A DNA stretch of 34,922 bases from positions 1-34,922 of the forward strand of contig CAJOMF010000032.1 in the NCBI GenBank assembly GCA_905235605.1, given 5' to 3'. A program made the translations under genes and the position numbers. The notes under the pieces are model-generated. The model was not told where the DNA came from. It was given only the letters and a program-made list of their open reading frames with translations, and ran no database searches. Of this stretch, positions 7,533-15,305 are shown piece after piece (position 1 is the first letter of the stretch; the number at the start of each line of letters is the position of its first letter). Origin of the DNA: an uncultured bacterium. Lineage in GTDB: Bacteria > UBP6 > UBA1177.

Positions 7533-9257
7533 TTATTTCCCGAACAATGCTTTGATATTAGCTGCAATTTCCGTTTCCAGTGTCTTTGCTTCGTCGTTCA
7601 GCTTCGCAAATTCCGCATTCAAACCCAGCATTTTTTCTTTGAACTCAGCTTCAGTCATGCCGTCATCTTCGATTACAACACCGACATAGCGTCCTGCGTT
7701 TAACGAATAATCCTGATCAATTATGCCGTCTTCGCCCTCAAGTTTCGCAACTTTGCAAAGACCGATGACATCCTGATATTTTCCTTCCGGGAAGCGTTCT
7801 GTGAGCCAGTCAATCTGTCTTTGCCAGTAGGTTTTAGTCTTGATTTCTTTATTATCCGAAGTTTCGGGCGCAGCCGCAAGTTCCGATTTATATTCAGAAA
7901 TCAGTGCAGAAAATGCCGCCGCATCTCCATTGTAAAGACGGGTTATCATTCCAAGATTTTTGATCTGTTCGTCGCTGAATTTGCGGTGAGCACGGTCAAC
8001 CTGAGTAAAAACATTGCGGGCATCAATGAAAAGAATCTCGTTTTTCCTATCAGTCAAAGGTTTCTGCTTGTCAAAAAACCACAGCGTCGCAGGAAGTGTA
8101 ACGGATGAAAACATATTCGACGGAAGCGTAACCATCTGGCTTATGATTCCCTCTTCAATCATCTTTTTACGGATTTCATATTCGCTTTTTCCAGCATCAG
8201 AAGCCGAATTAGCCATAACAAGCGCAGCCTTTCCGTGTTCATTCAGAGCAGTAGCAAAATAACCTATCCACAAATAATTGGCGTTCGGCACAGTTTCTTT
8301 CTTGTCAGAATCCTTTTTAGTCGATTTAGTTGCATTGCGCGGAACACCGTAAGTTTTGAAACGAATATCGTCCTTAACCCGGTCGAATGATACTTCATCG
8401 ACATTGAACGGAGGATTAGCCATGACATAATCAAACTGACCGAAAGCATTGTAAGGATCGGAATAAAAAGAGTTCGCCTCAGTGATTTCACCGCGCACAT
8501 TGTTCAGCAAAAGATTCATCTTGGCGAGTTTCACGGTATCAGGCTCCTTTTCCACGCCGTAACAACGGAACTTCATCTGCTCGGCAACACTCGCATTATG
8601 ATTGTGCATATAACGCGCCGCCTGAACGAACATACCGCCGGAACCGCAGGCAGGATCAAGAAACTTTTTGTCGCCCGGCTGCGGATTCAGCACCTCGACC
8701 ATATAGCGGACAACAGTTGCCGGAGTGTAGAATGTTCCTCCGTCCTTGCCCTCGCTTAAAGCAAAATTACCAAGAAAATATTCATAAATCTCACCAAAAA
8801 TATCAACAGTGCAGTTTTCTGGAATATCCTTGAAAATACGGACAATATGCTCTTCCTCCGGCACAAGCTGAGCGTAAACATCTTTCGGAAGCACACCTTC
8901 CATCTTCGGATTTTCTGTTTCGATAGCCTCCATAGCCTTTTTTACAAGCGTCGCCTTCTCCGCAGTATCAGGCGCATCGTTTATAAAATCATAGTAAGCA
9001 CATTCAGGCAGAAAGAAACCACACTTTTCAATAGCAATTTCCTTCTTCGTCTTCTCCATGCGAGTGCCGGAAAGACGATCAAATTCCGCATCTATTGCAG
9101 CCTTGTGCTGCTTAAACAGAATATCGGCATAACGCAGGAAGATCAGACCGAGAATCGGCTGACCGTATTTATTCGCAGCAAGGTGTGCCCCAGATCGAAG
9201 CACATCCGCAGCGTGCCAAAGATTATCTTTTAAAATTTTAAGCTCTCTGTCTTTCAT
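7533..9257 (-). CDS. hsdM: Type I restriction enzyme, methyltransferase subunit HsdM
   Basis: HsdM is the N6-adenine methyltransferase that modifies the host target and forms the core of the type I complex. The product is 574 residues from the chosen start at 9257, which has a GAGGGG ribosome site. The frame remains open to a TTG 15 codons upstream, but those residues do not look like HsdM, whose N-terminus normally begins close to LKDNLWHAADVLR. The SAM-binding motif DPACGSGGMF lies at 201-210 and the catalytic NPPF at 281-284. The GTFYTPATVVRYMVEVL segment before motif I is typical of the family. It is the first gene of the operon and has a good sigma70-type promoter just upstream. Confidence 0.96.
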   Translation of the reverse strand: MKDRELKILKDNLWHAADVLRSGAHLAANKYGQPILGLIFLRYADILFKQHKAAIDAEFDRLSGTRMEKTKKEIAIEKCGFFLPECAYYDFINDAPDTAEKATLVKKAMEAIETENPKMEGVLPKDVYAQLVPEEEHIVRIFKDIPENCTVDIFGEIYEYFLGNFALSEGKDGGTFYTPATVVRYMVEVLNPQPGDKKFLDPACGSGGMFVQAARYMHNHNASVAEQMKFRCYGVEKEPDTVKLAKMNLLLNNVRGEITEANSFYSDPYNAFGQFDYVMANPPFNVDEVSFDRVKDDIRFKTYGVPRNATKSTKKDSDKKETVPNANYLWIGYFATALNEHGKAALVMANSASDAGKSEYEIRKKMIEEGIISQMVTLPSNMFSSVTLPATLWFFDKQKPLTDRKNEILFIDARNVFTQVDRAHRKFSDEQIKNLGMITRLYNGDAAAFSALISEYKSELAAAPETSDNKEIKTKTYWQRQIDWLTERFPEGKYQDVIGLCKVAKLEGEDGIIDQDYSLNAGRYVGVVIEDDGMTEAEFKEKMLGLNAEFAKLNDEAKTLETEIAANIKALFGK

Positions 9258-9291
9258 TATGAAAATCCCCTCTTTCCAAACAACACCTCGT

Positions 9292-9319
9292 ACTATACCC
9301 AAACCTCCGCTCTTTTCAA
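9292..9319 (-). promoter_or_regulatory. Sigma70-type promoter of the hsd operon
   Basis: On the minus strand TTGAAA (9314-9319) and TATAGT (9292-9297) are spaced 16 bp apart, about 35 bp before the hsdM start. It would drive hsdM, hsdS, the cyclase-like gene and hsdR. Confidence 0.6.
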
Positions 9320-9391
9320 GTAATAACTGCTTAATTTTATTGAATAATTTTCTAATTTTAAAACAACGCTATTTGAAGAAAAACACAAGTT

Positions 9392-9923
9392 TTAGAAATA
9401 AAACTTTAGACGAAAATTTAATTCGTGGCACAAATTTGTGATCAAAATTTCAAAAGGGGGTCGAATTCGACCCCTTTTGCAACGAAACAATAGTCGCGAC
9501 AGTGTCACCACTTTTCGCACTCTATAAAGCATCTGCCAATTATCACAAAATCCGTAGTAACGTAGAGAGACGAACGAAATTTTTTCAGACAATTCAACTA
9601 TTTCCTTTTTCATTGAATCGAAATCTTCCGGCGATCAACTCAAGGTAACACAATAAAATATGTCTTAGCGCATGGTCAAAATCATAGATGTCAACAATAT
9701 TCTGAAAATTTGCCCCTCGGTCAAAAACATCATGAGAACGCAAAGTCAAAGAATAACCGCTGATCCTGTAATAGTTGTTGCGCTTAAGAAATTCAAAGGC
9801 TTGTTTTTCATCAGGAATGTCAAGACCGCGTTCTTTAAGGATCTTGATTTGTTCTTCTATTGTTCTGAATTCTTTAGATCCCATGTAACGCAGAGAAAAA
9901 ACAGAACGCCCCCAAGTGTGCAT
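9392..9923 (-). pseudogene. Abi_2 (AbiD/AbiF-like) abortive infection gene, internally deleted and frameshifted
   Basis: The first part encodes the typical start of Abi_2 proteins: KEFRTIEEQIKILKERGLDI, then FLKRNNYYRISGYSL and an IYDFDHALRHILLCYLELI segment. Full-length members have about 300 residues. Here the family similarity ends after about 95 residues and the frame stops at 9594. In another frame (9613 down to 9392) a piece resembling the Abi_2 C-terminus follows (ELSEKISFVSLRYYGFCDNW, comparable to the family ending GFPENW). About 150 central residues are therefore missing and the two ends are out of frame. The likely start is the ATG at 9884 (MGSKEFRTI). A longer frame opens at 9923. 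It is a decayed phage-defence gene next to the R-M operon. Confidence 0.7.
9451..9479. terminator. Strong bidirectional intrinsic terminator
   Basis: CAAAAGGGGGTCGAA pairs with TTCGACCCCTTTTG, leaving one bulged G, so the stem has about 14 bp and is flanked by A and T runs on both strands. It falls between the abi remnant and the hsd promoter and should insulate the two transcripts. Confidence 0.7.
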
Positions 9924-10033
9924 GTAAAACAGAGGCCTGGGGGAGAAGTTGCATAAATAATACCGAATATTTTTTCAAAATCAAGAGTTTTTTATTGCAC
10001 CCCCGATAAAAAAACAATCCAAAAACAAGAAGC

Positions 10034-10061
10034 ACTCTAAGAACTATCTTTAAAAAGTCAA
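10034..10061 (-). promoter_or_regulatory. Candidate promoter of the abi remnant
   Basis: On the minus strand TTGACT (10056-10061) and TAGAGT (10034-10039) are 16 bp apart. The -35 region sits in a 17-bp sequence (10054-10070) identical to that of the promoter at 2132-2148. Confidence 0.4.
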
Positions 10062-10070
10062 ATTATTTTT
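10054..10070. repeat. 17-bp direct repeat shared with 2132-2148
   Basis: AAAGTCAAATTATTTTT is present in the same orientation at 2132-2148. The two copies enclose the entire hsd operon plus the abi remnant. The sequence is AT-rich, so shared promoter ancestry is more likely than a recombination site. Confidence 0.5.
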
Positions 10071-10100
10071 AATTTTTTAGTTTAGCAGCGATATTTTAAT

Positions 10101-10142
10101 TTGATGTTTATTTGAAAATATTTATTATCTGTTTACAAACAG
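10101..10142 (+). promoter_or_regulatory. Promoter and possible operator of the ORF6N gene
   Basis: TTGATG (10101-10106) and TATTAT (10123-10128) are 16 bp apart. They are immediately followed by CTGTTTACAAACAG (10129-10142), an inverted repeat with 6-bp arms at the expected transcript start. A bound regulator there, possibly the ORF6N product itself, would block initiation. Confidence 0.4.
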
Positions 10143-10160
10143 TTTATTTAGGGAAACGAG

Positions 10161-10889
10161 ATGGAAAACGAGATCTTAACACCACAAATAAAAATCGAAG
10201 ACAAAATCCTGGTGATCCGCGGTCAGCACGTAATGATAGACCGTGATTTAGCGGAACTTTATGGAGTTGGAACAAAAGTTTTGAATCAGGCAGTCAAGAG
10301 AAATATCGAAAGGTTTCCAGAACGTTTTATGTTTCAACTTAACGAACAGGAATTCGAATTTTTGAGGTCACAAATTGTGACCTCAAAAATAGAAACAAGA
10401 GGAGGTCGCCAATATCTGCCTTATGTATTTACAGAACACGGTATCGCCATGCTGGCATCTGTTTTGAAAAGCGAAACAGCAGTCCAAATAAGTATTAAAA
10501 TCATTGATGCTTTTGTCGCTTTGCGTCATTTTCTACAAAATAACTCTCAACTTTTTCAGAGATTGGAGATTATTGAAAAACGACAGACAAACAGCGAGTT
10601 TCATCTTTTGGAACATGGTAAAAAAATTGACGAACTTTTCGATAAAATGGACAGATACAAGATCGAATACAGGCAAGGAATCTTTTTCAAAGGTCAGATT
10701 TTCGATGCCTACGCAAAATTTGAGTCATTTATTGCCGAGGCTGAAAAAGAGATCGTTCTGATTGACAATTATGTTGATCTGTCTGTTTTGGAAAGACTTG
10801 CCAAAAAGCAAAAGGATGTAAAAGTCACGATTTACACCCGTTCTAAAACTGAAATATCGGCTTCGGACATTCAAAAATTTAATGAATAA
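10161..10889 (+). CDS. ORF6N (KilA-N-like) DNA-binding protein, prematurely stopped
   Basis: Residues 1 to about 120 form an ORF6N domain of the kind found in phage antirepressor-type regulators: LVIRGQHVMIDRDLAELYGV, VLNQAVKRNIERFPERFMFQ, RGGRQYLPYVFTEHGIAMLA. A helical linker follows, and then the beginning of a second domain (QGIFFKGQIFDAYAKFESFI, EIVLIDNYVDLSVL). The frame ends at a TAA (10887-10889), but the same frame continues without a shift to 11060 with the rest of that second domain. A full-length protein would have 299 residues if the TAA replaced a sense codon. The N-terminal DNA-binding part is complete and might still be made. A 33-bp perfect palindrome lies inside the coding sequence. 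The gene converges on ispD. Confidence 0.85.
   Translation: MENEILTPQIKIEDKILVIRGQHVMIDRDLAELYGVGTKVLNQAVKRNIERFPERFMFQLNEQEFEFLRSQIVTSKIETRGGRQYLPYVFTEHGIAMLASVLKSETAVQISIKIIDAFVALRHFLQNNSQLFQRLEIIEKRQTNSEFHLLEHGKKIDELFDKMDRYKIEYRQGIFFKGQIFDAYAKFESFIAEAEKEIVLIDNYVDLSVLERLAKKQKDVKVTIYTRSKTEISASDIQKFNE
10358..10390. repeat. 33-bp perfect palindrome within the ORF6N gene
   Basis: AATTTTTGAGGTCACA plus its exact reverse complement around a single central A give two 16-bp arms with no mismatch. It encodes the LRSQIVTSK segment of the ORF6N domain. The inner GGTCACAA-N-TTGTGACC recurs at 1829-1849. Confidence 0.85.
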
Positions 10890-11060
10890 TATCCATCTGT
10901 TACGCTCAAATACACAGAAAACATTCACGACAGATTTTTGATAATAGATAACAAAATCCTTTATCACATCGGAGCATCGCTAAAAGATCTGGCAAAAAAA
11001 TGCTTCGGCTTCGAGATTATGGATTCATCGTGGATTACTGAAATTCTGAGGAATTTGTGA
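10890..11060 (+). pseudogene. Cut-off C-terminal part of the ORF6N protein
   Basis: Directly after the TAA the same frame encodes 56 codons that complete the second domain, including the motif HDRFLIIDNKILYHIGASLK and a KKCFGFEIMD segment, ending at TGA 11058-11060. This is the usual C-terminal end of ORF6N proteins with a phospholipase-D-like (HxD) tail. There is no start codon or ribosome site of its own at its beginning. It is most simply the 3' part of one gene broken by a nonsense mutation. Confidence 0.7.
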
Positions 11061-11062
11061 TA

Positions 11063-11088
11063 TAGACGCCATAATATGATGTCTCTAC
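11063..11088. repeat. Dispersed palindromic element, copy 2
   Basis: TAGACGCCATAATATGATGT and six more bases form a palindrome that matches 1745-1770 on the opposite strand at 22 of 26 positions. It begins 3 bp past the ORF6N frame and overlaps the ispD stop codon, so it may act as a hairpin between these convergent genes. It lacks a T tract. Confidence 0.5.
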
Positions 11089-11774
11089 CCCTCGACGAAC
11101 ATTTCGGCGATAAGGATATCTTCAGGGTATGTGATTTTGATGTTTGTTCTGTCGCCTTCAACGATGCGGATCTCAGATAAACCGTATCGGAAAACTATTC
11201 CGCAGTCGTCGGTCGCTCCTGCGAAACCTTCTTTTTTGGCCATGGAATGAGCTTTTTTTATGGCGCCCGCCCTGAATCCCTGCGGGGTCTGCACCTGCAT
11301 CATGCGGCTTCTTTCGGTTGCAGCTTTCATCATGCCGCAGTCAGCTTCGATGATGGTGTCAGTCGCTTTTATCGCAACATTTACGGCGTCGCAGGAATCG
11401 AGTGCCGTGATGCATTCGTTGATTATTTTCTGCGTCACCAACGGTCTTGCGGCATCGTGGATCAGGACTTTTGCGTCGTTTTCTGCCACTTCCCCTACTC
11501 CGATAGATGAACTTTCAGCTCTCACAGCTCCGCCGGGAACGATTTTCCTCACTTTTTTATAGCCGTTTTTCTGCACGATCTCTCTGATCCTTTCGATCGT
11601 TGAAGGCTCGGAAACGACGATTATTTCATCAACATTTTCGTTCTGTTCGAATGCTTCGATACTCCGCTCGATTATGGTTTTCCCTTTTATTTCGGCAAAC
11701 TGTTTCGGAAAGCCGCAGTTCATTCTTTCGCCCTTTCCGGAAGCTAAAATCACGGCACAAACTAATCTACTCAT
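11085..11774 (-). CDS. ispD: 2-C-methyl-D-erythritol 4-phosphate cytidylyltransferase
   Basis: IspD transfers CMP from CTP to methylerythritol phosphate, the third step of the non-mevalonate isoprenoid pathway. The 229-residue product has family length. The nucleotide-binding start VILASGKGERMNCGFPKQF (8-26), HDAARP at 106-111, TPQGF at 163-167 and ATDD at 187-190 are all in place. The ATG overlaps the end of the recombinase gene by 8 bp, so it is the last member of the minus-strand run. The downstream IspF enzyme is not in the window. The stop codon is embedded in a dispersed palindrome, which marks the edge of the accessory island. Confidence 0.95.
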   Translation of the reverse strand: MSRLVCAVILASGKGERMNCGFPKQFAEIKGKTIIERSIEAFEQNENVDEIIVVSEPSTIERIREIVQKNGYKKVRKIVPGGAVRAESSSIGVGEVAENDAKVLIHDAARPLVTQKIINECITALDSCDAVNVAIKATDTIIEADCGMMKAATERSRMMQVQTPQGFRAGAIKKAHSMAKKEGFAGATDDCGIVFRYGLSEIRIVEGDRTNIKITYPEDILIAEMFVEG

Positions 11775-12699
11775 CCTCTTTATCCTCGAAATTTATGTTT
11801 TCACGCGGATGTTTTTTATCAAATTCGCGGTGTATCGCCTCCTGCTCGACATGCGTATAAATCTCGGTCGTGTTGATGCTCGAATGTCCCAAAAGCATCT
11901 GGACGCTTCTGAGATCGGCGCCTCCTTCAAGCAGATGAGTCGCAAAAGTGTGGCGCAGCTTGTGGGGTGAAATGTCCTTCGTTATTCCGGCTAATGCAGC
12001 AAATTCCTTGAGTTTTTTCCAGATCCCCTGGCGCGTCAGCTTTCTGCCGCGGTTGTTTATGAAAACGTAATCGTTGAAATCACCTTTTTTCATCAGTGTG
12101 TGGCGCATTCTGTCAAGGTATTCGTGCAGGTAGCGCGCCGCATCGTCGCTGTAGGGAACGACTCGCTCTTTGCTTCCTTTGCCGAAAACGAGAAGAAGCT
12201 GTTTTGCCCGGAAGACATTACCGATTTTGAGGTCAACGAGTTCGGAAACGCGAAGTCCGGATGAGTAGAACATTTCAAGGATCGTTCTGTCGCGGAAGCC
12301 CGATGCAGTCGAAGTATCGACCACCGAAAAAAGTCTCTGAAGTTCTTCGTAAGTAAGAAATACCGGAAGCGATTTTTTGAGTTTGACCGGTTCTAAAATC
12401 TCAAGCATTTCAGGGAGAATGTAGTCATCTTCCAGGAGAAACTTGAGAAATCCGCGAAGACTGGAGATCGAACGCGCTAAAGATCGGTCGCTGAAATCCT
12501 TGTCTCTTGAAAGGTGGATCACATATTCGCTGATATTTACCGAATCGGCCTGAGTGAGACATATCCCGCGTGAATCCAGATATTCAAGAAAATCGGTAAG
12601 ATCGCGCTCGTAGGCCTCGACGCTGTTCGGCGCAAGCCTCCTTTCAAGCTTGATGTGGTTCATATATTTTTTCAGAAGTCTCGAGTCGCTTTTGTTCAT
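11767..12699 (-). CDS. xerD: Tyrosine recombinase XerD/XerC
   Basis: This is a site-specific tyrosine recombinase of the type that resolves chromosome dimers at dif during cell division. The 310-residue product has an N-terminal SAM-like core-binding domain (to about 105) and a catalytic domain with the full active site: R150 in SSGLRVSEL, K174 in GKGSKER, H246 and R249 in PHKLRHTFATHLL, H272 in LLGHSSINTT and Y281 in EIYTHV. The ending DKKHPRE is closer to XerD than XerC, but the two cannot be separated firmly by eye. Its setting in a housekeeping run with overlaps to ispD argues against an integrase of the neighbouring island. Confidence 0.92.
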   Translation of the reverse strand: MNKSDSRLLKKYMNHIKLERRLAPNSVEAYERDLTDFLEYLDSRGICLTQADSVNISEYVIHLSRDKDFSDRSLARSISSLRGFLKFLLEDDYILPEMLEILEPVKLKKSLPVFLTYEELQRLFSVVDTSTASGFRDRTILEMFYSSGLRVSELVDLKIGNVFRAKQLLLVFGKGSKERVVPYSDDAARYLHEYLDRMRHTLMKKGDFNDYVFINNRGRKLTRQGIWKKLKEFAALAGITKDISPHKLRHTFATHLLEGGADLRSVQMLLGHSSINTTEIYTHVEQEAIHREFDKKHPRENINFEDKEDE

Positions 12700-12704
12700 A
12701 CTGT

Positions 12705-14138
12705 CTAATAAAAAAGAAAATTATCAAGAATTTCCGCGGTTTGCCTGTAAGAATCGGCGTTTTTGCCGATATCTCCGTGGTTTATCTGCTTCAAAAACAT
12801 CGCTTTCAGAATTTCATCGCAATTTTTATGTCTGTAAATGAAAAGCATTATTTCGAGCATATCCTTTTCCGCTTCGCTTTCGGGTTTTATCGAAAAAATC
12901 GCGGCTGAAAGCCCTTTTCTGAGGATTTTGACTGCTTCATCCTCGCTCAGATCCTGCTCTGTTACAGTTTTCAGGGCATAAGAGGCGTAACGCGCCCACT
13001 CGGGATCGGGCTTTTCTTCGTTTTCCTTGTTGTTCTCAAGCCCGATGTAATCAAGATCACCGCACTGTTCGATCATTCCGGCGAGTTTAAGCGTATGAGC
13101 GATCTCTTTTTTGTTTTCGTTGCTTAAATGTTTCATGCCGAAGATCCAGTCAGTTTTCTCGGCGATATAGCCGCACGCTTCTTCGTTTTTAACAAAATAT
13201 GAAGAAAAAGGCTCAATATTTTCAATGGTTTTTACAAGGTCTATCCATTGAACAGCTGCTTTGACATCTTTGAAGTCGAGCCATCCTTCGGCTGCATTTT
13301 CGATCATGCCGTACTGCCTTATCAGAATGTAGCGGTAAAGCCCCGGCTCCTGCTTCGATCCGTAGATTTTTTCAACAAAATTGTAGACAAAAGAATTCAA
13401 AACGTCTTTGTCATCCCTGTGCATCGCGACAAAACGGTTGAAAAGCTCTTTAAAAAACGGATCATTTTCAAGATTTACACCGTTTTCAATATTCGAAAGA
13501 ATGGTTTTAAATGACGAGGCAAGAATAAAAAACACTGTTTTCAAAGAGATTTTGTTTTCTCTTCCCAAACGCTTGTTTCTCATATTGACCGCGGCGAAAT
13601 TAAGAACGATCTCTGCTGTCATTTTTCCTGAAAGTTCACTCTCTGTCGAGGGTTCGTTTGCGGAATCGTTTGAAAGAAGCGAACGGATATACTTTTCATT
13701 TTCGCCAGTAATATCAGGATCTTCGAAAGAAAAAGCATCGCTTCCCGAAGCGTGTTCGTTTATGTCGTTTGCCGCCATCTGCAGCAGATTGAAAAATTCA
13801 TCGTAAGGATTCGGGAAAGATGAGGGATATGCGTTGAGATTCACCATCGTCATCATCAGCATCAGAGCCGGCAGAAACTGCCTCGTCCGCAGATAGCATA
13901 TATAGCGTGCCGAAAACTGCTCCTGCGAAAAATCTACTGAATTCAGATAGTTAAATAACGCGTTGCTCTCTTTATAGAAATCATCTGCCAGAGTGTATGA
14001 AAAAGTATGCGCAGATTCAATGAGAAAAACCTCGGGAAATATGAGTGAAGGCTCACAGAAAACCTCTTTTTCGAAAGCGGAAAGCGATGAAAAAACAAGT
14101 GTCAGGGCTGCAAAAAGCAGGATTTTAATTTTTATCAT
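12705..14138 (-). CDS. Exported protein of unknown function
   Basis: I do not recognise this 477-residue protein. It starts with a signal peptide (MIKIKILLFAALTLVFSSLSA), so the product should be periplasmic or outer-membrane associated. The rest is largely helical in character, with no obvious transmembrane segment, cysteine motif or enzyme signature. An acidic, Ser/Glu-rich stretch lies around residues 130-170. The start at 14138 is preferred over an in-frame TTG five codons upstream because the signal peptide begins there. It overlaps the preceding RHH gene by 14 bp and ends 5 bp before the recombinase, so it belongs to the same transcript. Confidence 0.8.
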   Translation of the reverse strand: MIKIKILLFAALTLVFSSLSAFEKEVFCEPSLIFPEVFLIESAHTFSYTLADDFYKESNALFNYLNSVDFSQEQFSARYICYLRTRQFLPALMLMMTMVNLNAYPSSFPNPYDEFFNLLQMAANDINEHASGSDAFSFEDPDITGENEKYIRSLLSNDSANEPSTESELSGKMTAEIVLNFAAVNMRNKRLGRENKISLKTVFFILASSFKTILSNIENGVNLENDPFFKELFNRFVAMHRDDKDVLNSFVYNFVEKIYGSKQEPGLYRYILIRQYGMIENAAEGWLDFKDVKAAVQWIDLVKTIENIEPFSSYFVKNEEACGYIAEKTDWIFGMKHLSNENKKEIAHTLKLAGMIEQCGDLDYIGLENNKENEEKPDPEWARYASYALKTVTEQDLSEDEAVKILRKGLSAAIFSIKPESEAEKDMLEIMLFIYRHKNCDEILKAMFLKQINHGDIGKNADSYRQTAEILDNFLFY

Positions 14139-14388
14139 TTTTGATTTCTGCAAAAAGTTTTTCCTTAATGATATCGAACTCTTTTCTATCGATCATGCCG
14201 TTATCCAGAAGGTTTACGGCACGCTCTATTTTGGCAAGAAGCGGATCCTGCCCTATAACCACTTTTATCTGACTGTTAAGCATCGTGAAAAGTGCGAATT
14301 CCTTTGGAGAAAGATCCAGTTCTTCGGCTTTTTTCACTATTTTTTCATACTGTTCATCAGTGCACGGGACACTAATCCTGTGTTTCAT
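14125..14388 (-). CDS. Small RHH-like protein with SHOCT-like C-terminus
   Basis: This 87-residue protein begins MKHRISVPCTDEQYEKIVKK, then AEELDLSPKEFALFTML, which has the strand-helix-helix look of a ribbon-helix-helix DNA-binding protein. The C-terminal half (DPLLAKIERAVNLLDNGMID and KEFDIIKEKLFAEI) resembles a SHOCT motif, a short oligomerisation helix pair. The start has an AGAGGAAG ribosome site and lies 17 bp inside the radical SAM gene. An alternative start 13 codons upstream would not fit the RHH strand. The role is unknown. A regulator of its own operon is possible. Confidence 0.65.
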   Translation of the reverse strand: MKHRISVPCTDEQYEKIVKKAEELDLSPKEFALFTMLNSQIKVVIGQDPLLAKIERAVNLLDNGMIDRKEFDIIKEKLFAEIKNDKN

Positions 14389-15298
14389 CTGCAACTTCCT
14401 CTTCAAGATCCTGGATCCAGCCGTCAAAACCGTATTTATCTGCGAGTTCGGCTACCTGCTCGTATTCATCCTTATGAAGCTGACGGTTCAGTTTCGGGTC
14501 GTCAAGCGCCTTGTAAGCCGGGAAATACTGGCTCATGAGCGCTATTTTGAAATTTAGCCCGTGCTTTTTGTATTCGTTTAAAACCTCCATTGTTTTCAGC
14601 GAGTTATCGATATGATTCGGTAAAACGAGATGTCTGATTATAAGCCCTTTCTGCAAAATCCCGAGATCATTCTCCACCCACGGAACATTCTTTTCAAGCA
14701 GCATATCGAGACATTTGAGAACCACATCCGCATAATTTTTTATCGAACAGAGTTCTTTAGCCGGTTCGTTCGTGACGTATTTGACATCGAAAAGGAAGAT
14801 GTCGCTTATCTCCAGAATGATTTTGAAAAGCTCTTCAGTCTGCGCTCCGTTGCAGTTGTAAACTATCGGAACTTTGATCTCACTCCTGATTTTCTTGAAT
14901 GCCCGAAGCACTTTTCCGAGATAGTGGTCACTCGTCACGAGATTGATATTATGCACTTTTTTGGCCAATAATTTGATTATATGAGAGGCAAACTCATCTA
15001 TCGAATAAATTCCGCCGTTGTTTTCCTGGCTTATAGGCCAGTTCTGACAGAAGACACATTTCGCACTGCAACCCGAAAAAAAGACGTTTCCGGCGCCGTT
15101 CCAGCCGCTCACCGGAGGTTCTTCACCGTCGTGTACTGCAAAACTTGCGACCTTTATCCCATCTTCTACCGCTCCGCAGAAACGTGGACTTTTTCCGCCG
15201 CACTTTATCGGGCAGCACTTTCCTTCTTTGAAAAGTTCGTCGGCTTTCTCTATCAGGCTGTCGAGCTTTTCTTCAGACATTTCACTCAGTAAAGTCAT
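14372..15298 (-). CDS. Radical SAM protein, PflA/PflX-like
   Basis: The 308-residue protein has the radical SAM cluster motif CxxxCxxC at C77, C81 and C84 (SGCSAKCVFCQNWPISQ). It also has the family-typical upstream parts: a cysteine-rich KCCPIKCGGKS with C28, C29, C33 and C41, and GEEPPVSGWNGAG (58-70). This is the layout of the PflX-type putative activating enzymes, whose substrates are mostly unknown. No formate-lyase-like glycyl radical enzyme is in the window. The gene follows tamB by 7 bp and overlaps the RHH gene. Activity as an iron-sulfur SAM enzyme is very likely. The partner is not identifiable. Confidence 0.87.
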   Translation of the reverse strand: MTLLSEMSEEKLDSLIEKADELFKEGKCCPIKCGGKSPRFCGAVEDGIKVASFAVHDGEEPPVSGWNGAGNVFFSGCSAKCVFCQNWPISQENNGGIYSIDEFASHIIKLLAKKVHNINLVTSDHYLGKVLRAFKKIRSEIKVPIVYNCNGAQTEELFKIILEISDIFLFDVKYVTNEPAKELCSIKNYADVVLKCLDMLLEKNVPWVENDLGILQKGLIIRHLVLPNHIDNSLKTMEVLNEYKKHGLNFKIALMSQYFPAYKALDDPKLNRQLHKDEYEQVAELADKYGFDGWIQDLEEEVADETQD

Positions 15299-15305
15299 AT
15301 CTCAC

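Noticed and set aside
11767-12699. XerD-type gene as the integrase of the accessory island
   Set aside because: It lies outside the island, overlaps ispD, and has the length and motifs of a chromosomal dimer-resolution recombinase.
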